A DNA stretch of 64,000 nt from Trichoderma breve (Eukaryota; Ascomycota; Sordariomycetes; Hypocreales; Hypocreaceae), in NCBI RefSeq assembly GCF_028502605.1, contig NC_079232.1:1488001-1552000 (forward strand), in the 5' to 3' direction. A program made the translations under genes and the position numbers. Within the stretch, counting starts at the first letter, position 1. Each line of letters starts with the position of its first letter. The notes under the pieces are model-generated. The model saw nothing but the letters and a program-made list of their open reading frames with translations. It was not told the DNA's origin and did not search any database. Of this stretch, positions 42,590 through 54,961 are shown piece by piece.

Positions 42590-45329
42590 ATGGGGGCCAG
42601 CGACTCCAAGATAGGATTTAAGCAGGGCATCTTCAGATTATCAGAGGAGCGCAACATTGCGGCGCATGATCCTTACTGGACTTCGGTTCGTCATGCCTTT
42701 GATCTCACATGGCCGCGGGGATGCTGATGGGGTCTTTAGTTTTGGGAGCTTCCTGAATCCTCGGAAGATGTTTTTAGTCTTTTCTCGCCCAACGATATCC
42801 GCCGAACTCGTGACAATGCCCTAGAAAATATCGAGACCTTGATTCAAACCCTGACAACGCGAGCCTTTACTCTACGACACCATCCATCCTTTCCAGATCC
42901 CGACCAAGCTCCAGAACGAGACATTCTGAACTGTATCAGGGTTCTTACCCGAGTACTGCCATACTTATATGAGAAAGAGAGCTTAGGACCTTGGGAAGAA
43001 AAGTTCCTGTGGACACCCCGACAGGTAAAGGGCCGAACTGTCAAAAACGAAGTGCTGTTTGATGAAGCTCAGGAAGGGAAAGAGCCGGTGCAGTCCGCAG
43101 CTGAGACGCATGAGAACCTGAGACCTCTAGCGGAGGAGCTGATAGACACCTTGGTCGATCTCCTATTCTTCTCAGATTTCACTCTCCCTCGCCAGCCAAA
43201 TGGACAGTCCAAGGTTACGTATGCCATATGGCAGAGCGGGGTTGGATGCAATACCGCGGTGGCAACGACCAAAGAATTTGAAAGCAACCGATGTGAAATT
43301 CTAAGGCTCCTCATGACTCTTGCTGGCCAAAGCATGTACACAACCCCGGGAGTGCTGCCACAGAGGGGAGTGCGGACTCTAACCTACCTCTGCACGTCTC
43401 CCGATAAGCAGGTGGTGCTCTCGGTTCTTTGTTCCCTTCTAAACACTGTGAGTACCCAACACCTCTTCTGGACAAGGCCTTCTAGCCGACTAACATTTTC
43501 TGTAGACGTTGAAATATAATCCAGCGAGCTGGCGCGTACCATACAACACCTTAGTGTTCAGAGACACTAAGCAGGTTCTTGTGACTTACTCTATACACTT
43601 TTTATTAGCCATGCTCATATACCCCATACCCGAAGATGCGTCCTCGGGCTCCCACAAGAATTACTTCCGTCATTTTCTCGGCCGAATACATCGCCCTCAG
43701 GACTTTCAATTCATAGTTGATGGAATGACACGAATTCTCAATCAGCCGCTTCAAGAGAAGAGCTCATACATTCCTGGCTCTCAATCTTCTTCTAACCTTG
43801 CTCCAGAGGTATTAATGCTATTCTGGGAACTCATTCAATGCAATAAGCGATTTCGGTCCTTCATCATTGATACCGATCGGGCACACGACTTCGTTGTCCT
43901 AGCACTATTCTACGCTCTAGAATACAGGAATGAGCCATCTAAGCAGGGTGTTGTGCGCATGTGCGCGTTTCTCTTACAGACATTGAGCGTTGAAGCGAGC
44001 TTTGGTTCTCATTTGAACAAGATTTTCGAAGGCCAAGAAAGCCTCCCTGCGAGCATCAGAATCAACGCATTCAGGGGCACCTACGCTGATTTCCTTTTAC
44101 ACTCAATTTATACATTGATCACTACAAGTCAGGGCAACTTCGCTCCAGTTTACCCGGCGCTTCTAGCAATCATCAACAACATAGCTCCACATATTGAAGG
44201 ACTGAGTGCTTCCAGTGGCTCCCAGCTCATGCATCTGTTTTCGCTGATGGCATCGCCATCATTTCTACTTGCCAATGAAACTAATCATGTCCTCTTACAC
44301 TCTCTGCTGGATTCGATCAATTCCATTCTTGAAAACAAATACCGCCAGAATCCGGAGCTAATACTGGCCATTATCAAGAACAAGAAGCGTATTGAGGCGC
44401 TCAGAACATTCACCCTGGAAAGTGGACAAGAGGAGATTGAGAAGATCAATAGAAGAAGGAAGGATGCTGGGGCCGCGATTCACACTGGGCTTTTCGACGA
44501 CGGATCTCGACGAAGCTCTGCCGACAGCATACGAAGCCCATCGAACGCCCTATCTCGAACGCAATCGTTGGAAGAAGTCCCCGAGGACAGCGCTTTTGCC
44601 GTCGGAGACGACGATGACGACGAAGATAGCGACGAGGAGCCTCAGCCCACACCAGCCGCATCAACTGCTAGCGAAAATCCGTCTCAGGCATCATCAGTAA
44701 CTAATGTTGAAGATGCAGTGCCTGTACAGCTACGAGGAATGTCCGAGAAAGCCCGGGGAAAGATGCCGGCTAATATCCAGTCCTTCTCCCGGCAGAACAG
44801 CTCAACAAGTCTTGGCGCATATTCGACCACCAACCAGGCATTTGGTGGCAGTTTTGAGCCGACAGCCTCGTGGATCGATAGTTGGTTGCCAGAATTACCT
44901 CTACATACCATCCTGATTATCATTCAGCAAGCATCGAGCATTCTCCCACGACAAGCATCGGCCAGAGATGCTACAGCTGACACGCTGCGTCGAATTCAAA
45001 AGATTGAATTTGTCGGCCTCGAGCCGTCTGCCGTACGAGTCCACTTATTTGAATGGTCCCAGCTGGCGCTCGGATGGTACGAGTCCCTGCTCTGGGGCGT
45101 CATCTTTGCCAGTGAAATGCAGATTGCAAAGGGTACCATGGGTATCTGGAATGGCACGGCCATCAAGCTCTTCCGAGTCCAGGAGACGGCGCCGGCAGGC
45201 CCCACTCTGACCTCACCCAGAGGGGCTGTGGATGCTGTCGGAAGCAATATTGTGTCACGTATCGGCCAAATAAATCTTCGCGGCGCGTCGGCACCTTCAA
45301 ATTCTGCACCGAACAGGGGTGGATCATGA
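42590..45329 (+). CDS. HID1: Hid1-family Golgi/secretory protein
   Basis: Three exons, 42590..42685, 42740..43447 and 43506..45329, give 875 aa. The N-terminus MGASDSKIGFKQGIFRLSE carries the glycine-2 N-myristoylation signal typical of HID1. The body is all-helical with family blocks (DPYWTSFWELPESSEDVFSL, CIRVLTRVLPYLYEKES, MLFWELIQCNKRFRSFIIDT). A serine/acid-rich insert occupies about residues 590-700. The C-terminal WIDSWLPELPLHTILIIIQQ and LGWYESLLWGVIFASEM complete the family pattern. Family knowledge: HID1 is a peripheral Golgi protein needed for dense-core vesicle and secretory sorting in animals; the fungal role is little studied. Splice sites are at 42686/42739 and 43448/43505. Confidence 0.92.
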
Positions 45330-46579
45330 TGGTAATACATCTTCGTACTCCATGTGTGTTACCCTCCGGAATTACGATGTATGAGGCGAGCCAACAACCA
45401 TCAAGAGTGTGATGTGCTTGTACAGTAGCCTACCGAGATATAGATCAGATGTTTGACTATGACTTTGCGAGTCTCTTTCCCAGTTGGCGTGCTCAGCAAA
45501 CATCATTCTGCCCTGCCAGCATTGATCCAATCATCCCCCCTGGAAGTCTGGATGCCTGGTGGGCACATCCCTGTACGGTGCTGGCAACCATTGGCGACAA
45601 GGAACAGAGTACCGCAGTGTTCTTCCTCTTAATTCATTAAAGCCCTCAATGGACCAATCAGACAGATTGATGTGGCTACCTAGAAGCCTTGCGATGAGGA
45701 TGGAAGATCGCAGAGACCCAGAGGGTAATGGGGACAGCTGCGATTTCCGACGGTAATTTGTGCAAAAGGCACTGACGATGGGCACCAAGATTTGACGGCT
45801 GGACTGGAGGTTGGGCTGTGCATCCGCCATGGCTGTATAGCAAGCATTCCTGAGGATATCCTGCGGGCAGAATCAATCAGTCGGCCGAGTGATGTCAGCA
45901 GCTGCGATTGTTCGTACATTTGATACTGGTATTTTAACGTTTGGGGGCGCTAGGACTTGGAGGAACTAAACTATTAACGAATTGATGGCTCTGGCTTATG
46001 CTTCAAAGCAGCGCTGTGATTGATGCTTATGCGACGTGATGCTACCCAGGTATGGGACAACCTGAAGCGACTTGGTGCCGATTCAGACGCCTCAACAGCA
46101 CCAGCGATGACGCGAATGATGGAGCTGTCAAAGCTCAGCTCATCCGCACCGCCACTGACACATTACGAGTAGCAGTACTTTGAGTACCTCCCAGAAGCGC
46201 CATAACACACACGGTCCAGCCCCACGACGGTTGGAAGCGAGACATGACGCTGTTAGTGAGCCTGCTGGGCTCCCCGTAAATTGCGAATAAGAGGCACGCT
46301 AGCCACTAGCCGCCGCTTCGGATGGACTGCACGATGAATCCAGCTCGGCCCAGCCTTGAGCTGTTGTTGCTCCCAACGTTACTTTTTCATCCGAATGTGA
46401 CTTGTTTCTTATCTTTCCCCTTTCACTACCGTTTCGCGACCCTCTGGGCTCGGCCATAGCGTTTGCGTCCCAGCGCATGCCGCCGATGCAATGAGCGCTA
46501 CCTTCAACTAACACTGGACCCGTCTTGACGAGCTTACGGCGCGCTGAAGGTATCGTGTATTTCAAGACCCGTTTACATC
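45330..46579. promoter_or_regulatory. Spacer between HID1 and the hydrolase gene (hydrolase promoter)
   Basis: The stretch is 1.25 kb with only short incoherent ORFs. It holds the HID1 3' flank on the left and the promoter and leader of the hydrolase gene on the right. No repeat was noticed. Confidence 0.5.
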
Positions 46580-48113
46580 ATGGCTCAGCCTACCGAGGCA
46601 GCAAGCGCCGCCGCCGCATCGGTGGATGAAGACATCAAAGAGTACAAGATTCACGTATGACCCCAGAATAGCGTACATAATCTTAATTCTCCAAGCTTAA
46701 TACAGCGTCGCGGCTAATCACTTTTTGGCGAGCAAAGGCCTCGAGCAAGTACCTCGATTTTACGCGGCAGAAGCTCGAACTAGCTCGGCTTCCTCGCGAA
46801 GTTCCCGACGCGAACTCGAGGGCGTGGTGGGATCCGAAACCAGCGCTGGAACCACTCATCGACTATTGGTAAGTCGGCGCTCACGACCTCTCATCAAAAC
46901 TTCAATGACTAATAGAAATGCTAGGCTTGAGCACTTCACCTGGAGAGAGCATGAAAAGGAAATCAATGCCTCGGTCCCGCAGTTCAGGATCAGCTTCCAA
47001 GCATCTTCCACAGAGGGACATACGAGGATGCATTTCATCCACGCGCGCTCGCGGCATCCAAACGCCGTACCTTTGCTCTTGATCCCGCCGTTTCCGTTTA
47101 GCAATTTGTCTTTCCGCCACATTATCGATACCTTTACGGATCCAGCCGATGCGAACACCACCCAACCCTTTCACCTTGTTATGCCATCGCTCCCTGGGCT
47201 AGGCTTCAGCGATTCTCTGCCCAAAAATGTCCCGGTCGTCTCCAAGACATCTGAGATGCTTGACATCCTCATGAGGCGACTAGGATACAGGCATTACCTC
47301 GCGACTAACTCTGGATCATCTATTACTCCCCAGGGTGGAATCGACTGGAAAATCCTCACACATGTGGCTGCCAATCATCTGGATTCTTGCCTTGGTGTCC
47401 ATTTAGTATCGCCGCCATTGAAAGCACCAACAGCATTGAAAGCACCAGTCGAATGGCTAAAGTTGACTTTGGCAAAGACTCTGCAAACCCCCATTTTGGG
47501 TTATACAAAGGAAGACGTTGCGGCTCTTCAGAAGAACAATCGAGAAAGAGCCAAGATATCCACTACGGATTTTGCCACGCGAGAGTCGTTTGGAACAGGT
47601 GCATACGATCCAAATACGCTAGCATACGCACTTTGCGATTCTCCGACCGGGCTTTTAGTCTTTTTCCTGGCTATAGTTAGGATATTAGGGTCCGAGAAGG
47701 AGTTTACTTCATTAGAACTCGTCACAATGACCAAGTTGACTTGGCTTCCGGGCCCGGAAGGGACGCTGAGGCTGTTGGCAGACAATCATCACTCAGCAAG
47801 GGATGATACGGAGCCAAAATCTTCAAGGAAGCCCAAAGCTTCCATCACAGTGTTCCTGGATGATGATGCCGCGGTTCAGAATGGATCAAGCTCAGCTCGG
47901 GATGGCGTTTCGCCACCATCGGTCAATCCCTACGTATGCCCCAGCTGGGCCAGGCAGCATTATGAGGTAGTTTGGACTGGCCGAGTTCAGGGGAAGCAAG
48001 GACTATTGCTTTGGGAGCGACCGCAAGTGATTGCAGATGGTGTAAGCAATCTTGCCAAAGCATTGCTCGCGGTAGACAAGAGACTCTATGGAACTGGGAA
48101 CAGAACGGCTTAG
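46580..48113 (+). CDS. Epoxide hydrolase-like alpha/beta hydrolase
   Basis: Three exons, 46580..46654, 46738..46868 and 46925..48113, are all joined in frame, giving 464 aa. The N-terminal epoxide-hydrolase domain is clear (YLDFTRQKLELARLPREVPD, LIDYWLEHFTWREHEKEINA, PQFRISF). The fold core follows with PLLLIPPFPFSNLSFRHIID, FHLVMPSLPGLGFSDSLP and LDSCLGVHLVSPPL. The usual nucleophile elbow of juvenile-hormone-type epoxide hydrolases (GGDWG) is replaced by TNSGSSITPQGGIDWKI, so the nucleophile is not obvious. A serine-rich insertion occurs near residues 375-410. The histidine near QHYEVVW may be the catalytic base. The substrate is unknown; relatives detoxify or process epoxides. The family is sure, activity is uncertain. 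Confidence 0.82.
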
Positions 48114-48804
48114 TTGGATAGTTAACTGGGGTAAACATGTTTGCCTTTAATATTTATTGATATTTTCCAGATCATCTAGTCATGATCTGTACTCAAGACC
48201 GAGAAGTTGGATTGTACGCTGCAAGGATCGATATACATACATATTTTGCGGTTTTCGGTAGGACGCCACTATGGAACAAACCCACAATAAGAGGCTTGTT
48301 AATGAACTATTTTCCTTCTACAATGCAGTATAAACAAATGTTTGCAATATAGAGCATCCATCAACTGGTTGTTTATCATATCGCAGCTCGTAATCACTTC
48401 TCTTCTATAGATGAATTCGTTGCTTTGCCATTGACTTTTATCACTGTGAGGCTTACCAGTGCTAACATCAGTAGCGTTGAGCTTTAGCCTTTTGCTCTCA
48501 ACGTACCTGCAGCTCAAGGTTTGGCGGGGTTCATGGCCATTGGGCTGCTGGAGTGGTCTGTGCGTGCTGTCTTCTGTACCCCAAGCCAACCTTCAGGGTC
48601 AACTCCTAGCCAACACGGAGAACGGCCTAAAAGCGACATCTTGATATCTTCAGATTGTATTTGCTTCGACTCCTTTTCCCGCGGGAAATTCGACAAGCAA
48701 AAGCTGCAGGGATCCCAACCCCCGATCCCGGCAGTTCCTCTCTCTCCAACACCGACGACGATGCTCGCTTGTGACCCCGTCTGGTGACACTACTCGACGG
48801 CATC
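48114..48804. promoter_or_regulatory. Promoter region of SEC8
   Basis: This 690-bp region holds the hydrolase 3' flank (AT-rich to about 48360) and the SEC8 promoter and leader. No gene is seen. The frame upstream of the SEC8 ATG is open for seven codons but has no ATG. Confidence 0.55.
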
Positions 48805-51800
48805 ATGTCCAACAGCTACGGCAGCTCGATGCGCAATGGCGACGGATACGGCAACTTTGGGCGGTCGACCGATGACTACGATCCGTACGGCGACAACAAC
48901 TACAGAGGCGAGAGATACAATGCCCAGGTGTCAAACCAGAGCCTCCGAAATATGCCCTCGCGACCGCGCGTCCAGGAGACAAGCGCCGAGAGGCAGATAG
49001 CTCAGGTCTTGGATCACATCAAGAGCGAGTGGCCGTCCATGTGCCGCGAAGATTGTGTGCCTGTCCAGCTCGCGCTCCAGCTCCTAGATAACAGCTCGGT
49101 CGGTCGCGCGCACGACTATCGCAAGTTCCAGACGACGCATACGTATCTCCAGGACTCGTTGAAAAACATTGTCCACGAGCATCATCAGGGGTTCAACAGC
49201 TCCATCGGTACATTTCACAAGATCCAGAGTAGCATTCAGGTCTCACAGAAGCGAGTCCGTGCCCTCAAGGAGTCACTGGCACTATCCAAGGCCAGTCTAT
49301 GCGCGACAGATCCAACCTTGAAGATTCTCTCTGAGGAGTCGAAAGAATATGACGAATTGTTACAAACGCTGAACGAACTGGACGACCTTCGAGCCGTTCC
49401 TGACCAACTGGAAGCCCGTATATCCGAGAAACGATTCCTGACAGCGGTCGACGTGCTGCAAACTGCACTGCGAAAACTGAGAAAGCCAGAGCTGGATAAT
49501 ATCGGGGCGCTCAGCGATCTACGAAGCTACCTTGCCAACCAAGAAACTGTCCTGATGGATATTCTGGTGGAAGAACTGCACGAACACCTCTATCTAAAGT
49601 CGCCGTACTGCCAGCAAAGGTGGTCAAGTTTGGCTAAGAACCGAGGCGGAGTCAACGAAAGCAATCACAATGAGGCAAACCCCCCAACCACTCCATTCTA
49701 CTTAATATTAGACTCGATTGATTTTGAGAGGCCGGTGCTGGAAGATCCAATGAAGAACCCAGAGGCTGACACATTCTACTACGTGACTCTTTTGGTCGAG
49801 GCATTGAACAAGCTAGGCAGGCTGCAGAATGCTGTAGAGACTTTGAAGCAAAGGCTGCCTGTTGAGCTTTTCATTGTCGTCAATGAAACTATTAACGAGG
49901 TTGAGCAGCGGCACCCAACTTCATTCCGCGCTGCCGTCGGAAAGCTGGACGGGGTGCAAATATATAGCGCTAGGGAGATCCAGATGCGCGCAGACGTTAT
50001 TTATGACCTCCTTTGGACGCTCTATGGCAAGTTTGAGGCCATCGGAGAAGGCCAGCGTGTCTTCCACGAGTCCATCAAGGCTCTTATTCGCCGCGAGGGT
50101 TCTGGCAATAATATTGCCTTACTCGGTAGTTTCAAGGAGCTATGGCACCTTTACCAAAACGAGATCCGCTCTCTTTTGCACAACTACGTAACGACAGATG
50201 CCGACGTTTACCAATTCGATTCTCCTACACCAGGAGCGGGTGTTGGCGGCAAAGACGGCATGCGAGAGCATCTGTTCAAGTTTTCCGAGGCAGATACCAA
50301 ATCTATTGAAGTAGCTGCAGAGTTTGATGCGCTGGAGACCATCATTCAAGCTACTGTCCCCGGCTTGACGGGCGGTTCGCGAAAGCATGGCTCCGAGAAC
50401 AAGAGGAACAAGTCAACGGCTGATGATATCGGGTCAAGGCGGAGTGCCTACGGTGCAAATCGGGGGGCACCAGGCTCTTACAAATCGTTGGTTGAGCCGA
50501 GCGTTTTCAACATGAGTCTTCTCTTACCACCAACTCTAATCTTTTTACAACGGCTGAAAACCATTGTTCCTCCCGGTTCCGATCTTGCCACAAGCACTTT
50601 AACCACGTTTCTTGACAATTTCTTGGTCAATGTATTCCAGCCGCAGCTAGATGAGACTCTTGGGAAGCTGTGCGACACCGTCTTCGGAGAATCTGACTCG
50701 TTCTTACAAGATCCCGACTGGAACCAATGCTCCCAACGGCCTATATTCAAGGGTGCCACCGCATTCTTCCAGGTAGTCACGGCATTTTGCCGAATGCTTG
50801 GGACAATTCCCCCAGACCAGGCTTTGAGCTCTCTCATTGTGACCCAAATGATGCGATATTATGATCGATGCTTCAGCTGGTTTCAATCCCTTGTGACGAA
50901 GAGGCACGATCAGCCTGCCGATTCAAGCAACTTGCGCGCATCGGCACGCTTTTCAGTACAATCTAGCGAGGTCAACGACATAGCAAAGCAGCTTTGGGCT
51001 GCCGATGAGTTGGATAGCGGATTGATGAGGAAAGAAATTCAGCTTCTCATACAGAAGACGAATGGCCAGCGGCTAGAGGCAAACGACGTCATCCAAGATC
51101 GAGACACAATTTCATCTCTGTGCCTCTTATACACCAGCATGAGATGGCTGGCCGCGAAGATTCAGAGCTTGAGGCACATAACATCGCAAGAGACGGATAC
51201 TTCACGGCAGCACCTCCCACGCCAGTCGGGCCAACGGTGGACATTGAACGACCCAAGTAAGACTTCAGGGCAAAGTCCAGTACAGCTTCCTCTTACGGTA
51301 GAGAGTGCTCAGTAAGTTACCATCGGGGGATTTACAACTCTGGATTAGTATATCCGCTAACAAAAGCCCTTCTGGTAGAACGTTTGACACCATCGTGTCT
51401 TCCTTTGAGGAACTGGCTGCTACGGCTCTGCTTACCTTACACATGGAAGTACGCTGTCGGGTCATCTACTCGTTGCGCAACACTCTCTCGCCAGACTCAG
51501 CGCCATACATTCTGGAGCAGGATGTGAACGAGCCTGATCCTCAGATTATCAGTCTCAATCAAGAGCTTGTTCTTTTGGATGAAACTATTGTTGAATTCTT
51601 GAGAGACAAGGAAGTCATCTTTATAAGGACCGGAGTTGGCATTCTCATCAACACCTTTTTGGTTCAGAATGCCTCCTTGGCCTCCCCCATGAACGACAAA
51701 GGATGCCATCGCATGCAATTAAACATTCTTGTTCTTCAGCAGAACCTCAAAAACGTCGAGGACGGAGTCGACCTGGCCAAAGCAACAAGCTACTTTCAAC

Positions 51801-52033
51801 TGTTTGAGAGGGGCCCAGAGGCTATTGTTGAGAAAGCAAGGGAGTACAAGGATAGACACGGGATGGGAACACTGGCGATTGATCTAAACAGCTTCTCGTA
51901 TGACGAGCTCAAGGCTTTGATAGAGCTCTGCTATAGCGAACAGATGGCAAATCCGGAGAGAGGAATCACGTCGGCGGCCAGGAGGCAGCTGGATGAAAAG
52001 TTCGCTAGGTTGAGCGAGTTTAGGTGGCAGTAA
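48805..52033 (+). CDS. SEC8: Exocyst complex subunit Sec8
   Basis: Two exons, 48805..51311 and 51379..52033, give 1053 aa. The 67-nt intron has a GTAAGT donor, a CTAAC branch and a GGTAG acceptor. The acceptor is set by frame (SAQ|TFDTIVSSFEEL). After a glycine/tyrosine-rich start, the Sec8 N-terminal domain covers about residues 55-200 (AERQIAQVLDHIKSEWPSMC, GRAHDYRKFQTTHTYLQDSL, FNSSIGTFHKIQSSIQVSQK). The rest is the elongated helical rod typical of exocyst subunits. The last exon contains FVAL-type helices ending RRQLDEKFARLSEFRWQ. Family role: Sec8 is a core of the octameric tether that docks secretory vesicles at the growing hyphal tip before SNARE fusion. Confidence 0.95.
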
Positions 52034-52525
52034 TGACTTAGCATTTGAAGGCGGCGCAATGGGAGTTGACGGATGGTTATGAGCAAAGTTGGAGGGGATG
52101 TAGGAGTGGGATATTTTATTGCATGGTGGTCATATTTCAATGTCTAGCAATATTAGAAGAGGAAGATTATATGCATATGTTTCGGAGAAGCTCATTTGTT
52201 GTGATGATGAGGACATACATTGAGAGCAGTCTTTAAGTAGCACTATTGGCTCCCTATAACATCATGAACAGGAAAGTAATATCAACAATTGTAAACCAGA
52301 CTAATGGTGACAAATCCAATTGTTGTTAAATTACACGCTTGGTCTGATGATTGACCTTTCATGGTAAGCCTGGTGATCTGGCTCATGATGATGACATTGG
52401 CTATATTGTTATCAATTTTATTTCATGACAACAGATTTCGCTTTAAGACCATTATCACCATAGTACTACTCCATATATCGTAAAAGCATAAACAGGAACA
52501 ACAGTAACAAGAAAAATATAATGCT
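52034..52525. other. Convergent AT-rich spacer
   Basis: This is the 3' flank of SEC8 and of the 92-aa gene. It is AT-rich with no ORF of note. Several ATGATGATGA-type strings occur near 52200 and 52385. Confidence 0.6.
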
Positions 52526-52988
52526 TCATGTTCGTGGATGCCTCATGTTCGCTAACACCCTAGCAAGCAGCTCCTCCCGGGTATCTTTTCTATGTGGATG
52601 TAGCTTTCTCTATAGAGCAACGGCCGAGTCAGCGAGCGCAATCGGGATGAATACCCTTCTCTCTAGATACAGATGCACAACTTACCGCGTGTAGCCATCT
52701 TCGCATCTCTTCTCTGGTCCATGTTTCTGGGTCGCCTTTGGGATCTTCTTGTGCGGGAAACAAGTCGCCACCGAAGATGGACCAAGCTGCGGCTGCGACC
52801 ACGACGCCTCCGAAAGCTTTTTTGACTTCTGTTAGAATTGATGTAATCTGAATTGATAGGTAGTAAATATGTATTACCGAGAAGCACATTCTATAGTCAT
52901 GTTAGACGATCAAGACTGAATTGAGTGTTATATACGTAGCGTAGCTTACCTTGGACTTCAACGCACCGTCTAGTGCAGTACTGGACAT
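52526..52988 (-). CDS. Small protein with Ish1/SAP-like C-terminal helix pair
   Basis: Four small exons, 52988..52950, 52890..52878, 52828..52686 and 52609..52526, give 92 aa. Each intron has standard signals (GTAAGC, GTAATA, GTAAGT donors). The second exon is 13 nt. The protein starts MSSTALDGALKSKNVLL. It has one hydrophobic segment (AFGGVVVAAAAWSIFGG) and then DLFPAQEDPKGDPETWTREE. It ends MRRWLHARKLHPHRKDTREE LLARVLANMRHPRT, where W..EE.R.WL...L.P....REELL..V..N resembles Ish1/SAP-type motifs. A single-pass membrane protein is likely. The acceptor of exon 3 is a CAGAAG tandem, so a form lacking one residue is possible. Function is not known to me. Confidence 0.7.
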
Positions 52989-53377
52989 CTTGAAGGCGAG
53001 GTATGCGTTGAGATTAGAAACTGGGCGCCTTATAAATCCGCTGAATAAGAGGATATCAAAACTGTATTTAATATTTAAAAATATTGATGAATGAGTCAAT
53101 GTTTCGTATGCACCGATGAAATGTGTTCTCAGCTCAATTCGTTCTATCAAAGCAAAGCCACTTATAGTAGACGTGTATGACAACGCGCACGCTCGACGCC
53201 ACAGCCACCAGCCACATTCAGATGTGGCTAGTGCGCATGCTGGTCCGTGCGACCCGCCCCGCGAAGCGGGAGCGCACAAAAATAATTTGTTGCCAAAAAT
53301 CCACCATATCTCGAATCGTAAATTTCGTACTCTGTCGTCCCAAACCCGTCTCACAGAGCCGATCAAATACCGCCAAA
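52989..53377. promoter_or_regulatory. Bidirectional promoter, 92-aa gene / RPL38
   Basis: A 389-bp divergent region separates the two start codons. It is AT-rich on the left (TTTAATATTTAAAAATATTG near 53070) and GC-rich in the centre (GACCCGCCCCGCGAAGCGGG, 53251-53270, which can fold as a short hairpin). No other gene fits. Confidence 0.5.
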
Positions 53378-53892
53378 ATGCCCAAGGAAGTCGCTGACAT
53401 CAAGAAGGTAAGGAATCACCATATTAGAAAGAAATCATGTAGAATCTTTGCGTGCTGACATTTTTCCCTCCAGTTCATCGAGATCTGCCGTCGGAAGGAC
53501 GCTTCCTGTACGTATTCAACGCAGCTATCCGACATCCAACCTCCCCTTTCGAAGAGGAAATCTCGACGAAAATTGAGAGAGAGAACGATGGATGAGAAGA
53601 AGGAATTGCGTCGACTAACTTGACTACAGCCGCGCGGATCAAGAAGAACAAGAAGGCCCACAACATCAAGTTCAAGGTCCGATGCCAGAAGAACCTCTAC
53701 ACCCTGGTGCTGAAGGACAATGACAAGGCCGAGAAGCTCAAGCAGAGCCTGCCTCCCAGTATGCACCCCGACCCTTGGCAGAACACATTCCTCAGGTCCC
53801 AATCTGCTACCGTGGCGTCGAAACAAGAATGATGGAAGCTGACTTTTGCTACTACAGACCTGCAAATCGCAGAGGTCCCCAAGAAGAACTAA
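53378..53892 (+). CDS. RPL38: 60S ribosomal protein L38 (eL38)
   Basis: Four exons, 53378..53407, 53474..53507, 53630..53758 and 53858..53892, give 75 aa. The protein reads [20 protein letters not shown], then [40 protein letters not shown], and ends [14 protein letters not shown]. This is full-length eL38, a small basic protein of the large subunit. All introns are GT..AG with ACAG or CCAG acceptors. Several introns in a very short ORF are usual for ribosomal genes of filamentous fungi. Codon use is extremely biased (AAG, CTC, GTC), fitting very high expression. Confidence 0.97.
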
Positions 53893-54145
53893 GGAAATGA
53901 ATTGGTGGTAAAATAGGGGTGGCTTTGGGCGTGGGAAGGGTTTACATGCACAACTGGGCGTCTCGGGATACCTTGCATTTCATGTGCTCAGAACGCACGC
54001 TCGCAATAGAGCTCAAAAAATAACGATTTGAGACACAAAAAAAAGCAACAATCGCACACCACAATCTGGTGAGCCCGATGTCTTTTTGTGCCGGCTAGGC
54101 TACCTGAAGAAAAGGAGGCCCCCACGGTTACTCGGTGATGCCTAT

Positions 54146-54787
54146 TTACACGACGTGCCTGAAGCGGCGATGATCTTTCTTGAGGGCGAGGCTCGCCAAT
54201 CCTTCCAGTCGTTTCTTCGGAACATCGCCAGTCCAGAATACAATCAAATCTTCCTTGTCTTCCTCACCAGCTGCCTTTTCAATCCTCCAGCCCGCCCATA
54301 TGCTCTTCTCCAGACCTTCCTTTCGCAGCTCGTTTTCCAGTGCTTGATATTTGGTTTGTATTGCCTCCCGCTGATCGCCGTTGAATGTTAAGCGACAGAC
54401 GTCGAATACGTCGTTGGTATCCTTGTGCTGAAAGGCTTCCCGCATCTGTGGCCTCGCTCCCGCCGGGTCCATGTGGAAGAGCAAGACGGAGTCGCACCCC
54501 GGAGCGCTGAACTCGGTTAAGTTGCCATTGGCCGTCCTATTCTCGAGACTCTGGATCCATTCTCCATGTCCCTCGGGCGAATCCCACGGCGCTGTGATGA
54601 GAAGTGTTGATTGGTCTGTGGCATCCGTGTACATGCTGCTCAGGTTCATGCTAGGCGCCAGATTGCATGGCTGATTGCGGCGAATCCAATTGTCCTGAAT
54701 CTCTTGACACTCCATGAGTGTCTCGAGAAACTCGAGGGGGTCGAAATTGGGCCTCAGCTTGATAATGGCAAACTCAGTGACAGGCAT
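54146..54787 (-). CDS. Hypothetical protein, two ABM-like half domains
   Basis: A single exon of 213 aa starts at ATG 54787. The N-terminal block MPVTEFAIIKLRPNFDPLEF and the central LLITAPWDSPEGHGEWIQS are typical of small alpha-beta barrel (ABM or stress-responsive Dabb-type) monooxygenase-like proteins of fungi. The second half (VFDVCRLTFNGDQREAIQTK and IWAGWRIEKAAG) repeats the pattern weakly. Such proteins are cytosolic, dimeric and mostly uncharacterised. No catalytic residues can be assigned. The gene converges on RPL38 at 253 bp. Two CCGCGG-containing direct repeats lie about 175 bp upstream of the start. Confidence 0.7.
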   Translation of the reverse strand: MPVTEFAIIKLRPNFDPLEFLETLMECQEIQDNWIRRNQPCNLAPSMNLSSMYTDATDQSTLLITAPWDSPEGHGEWIQSLENRTANGNLTEFSAPGCDSVLLFHMDPAGARPQMREAFQHKDTNDVFDVCRLTFNGDQREAIQTKYQALENELRKEGLEKSIWAGWRIEKAAGEEDKEDLIVFWTGDVPKKRLEGLASLALKKDHRRFRHVV

Positions 54788-54961
54788 GATGGTTGGCTTT
54801 TGGTGAACGATTGTAAACGTAGTTCAAGTGAGGCAAAGTAATTGGATGGGCAGGTTTGTCTTGTGTTTGATTGTTGACTATCTGGATTCAGGAACCACAC
54901 AACAAGGCAGCTGCATATGCTTTTACACTTGGTATTCTCAACTAGGCAGACCTGCAGTGAC

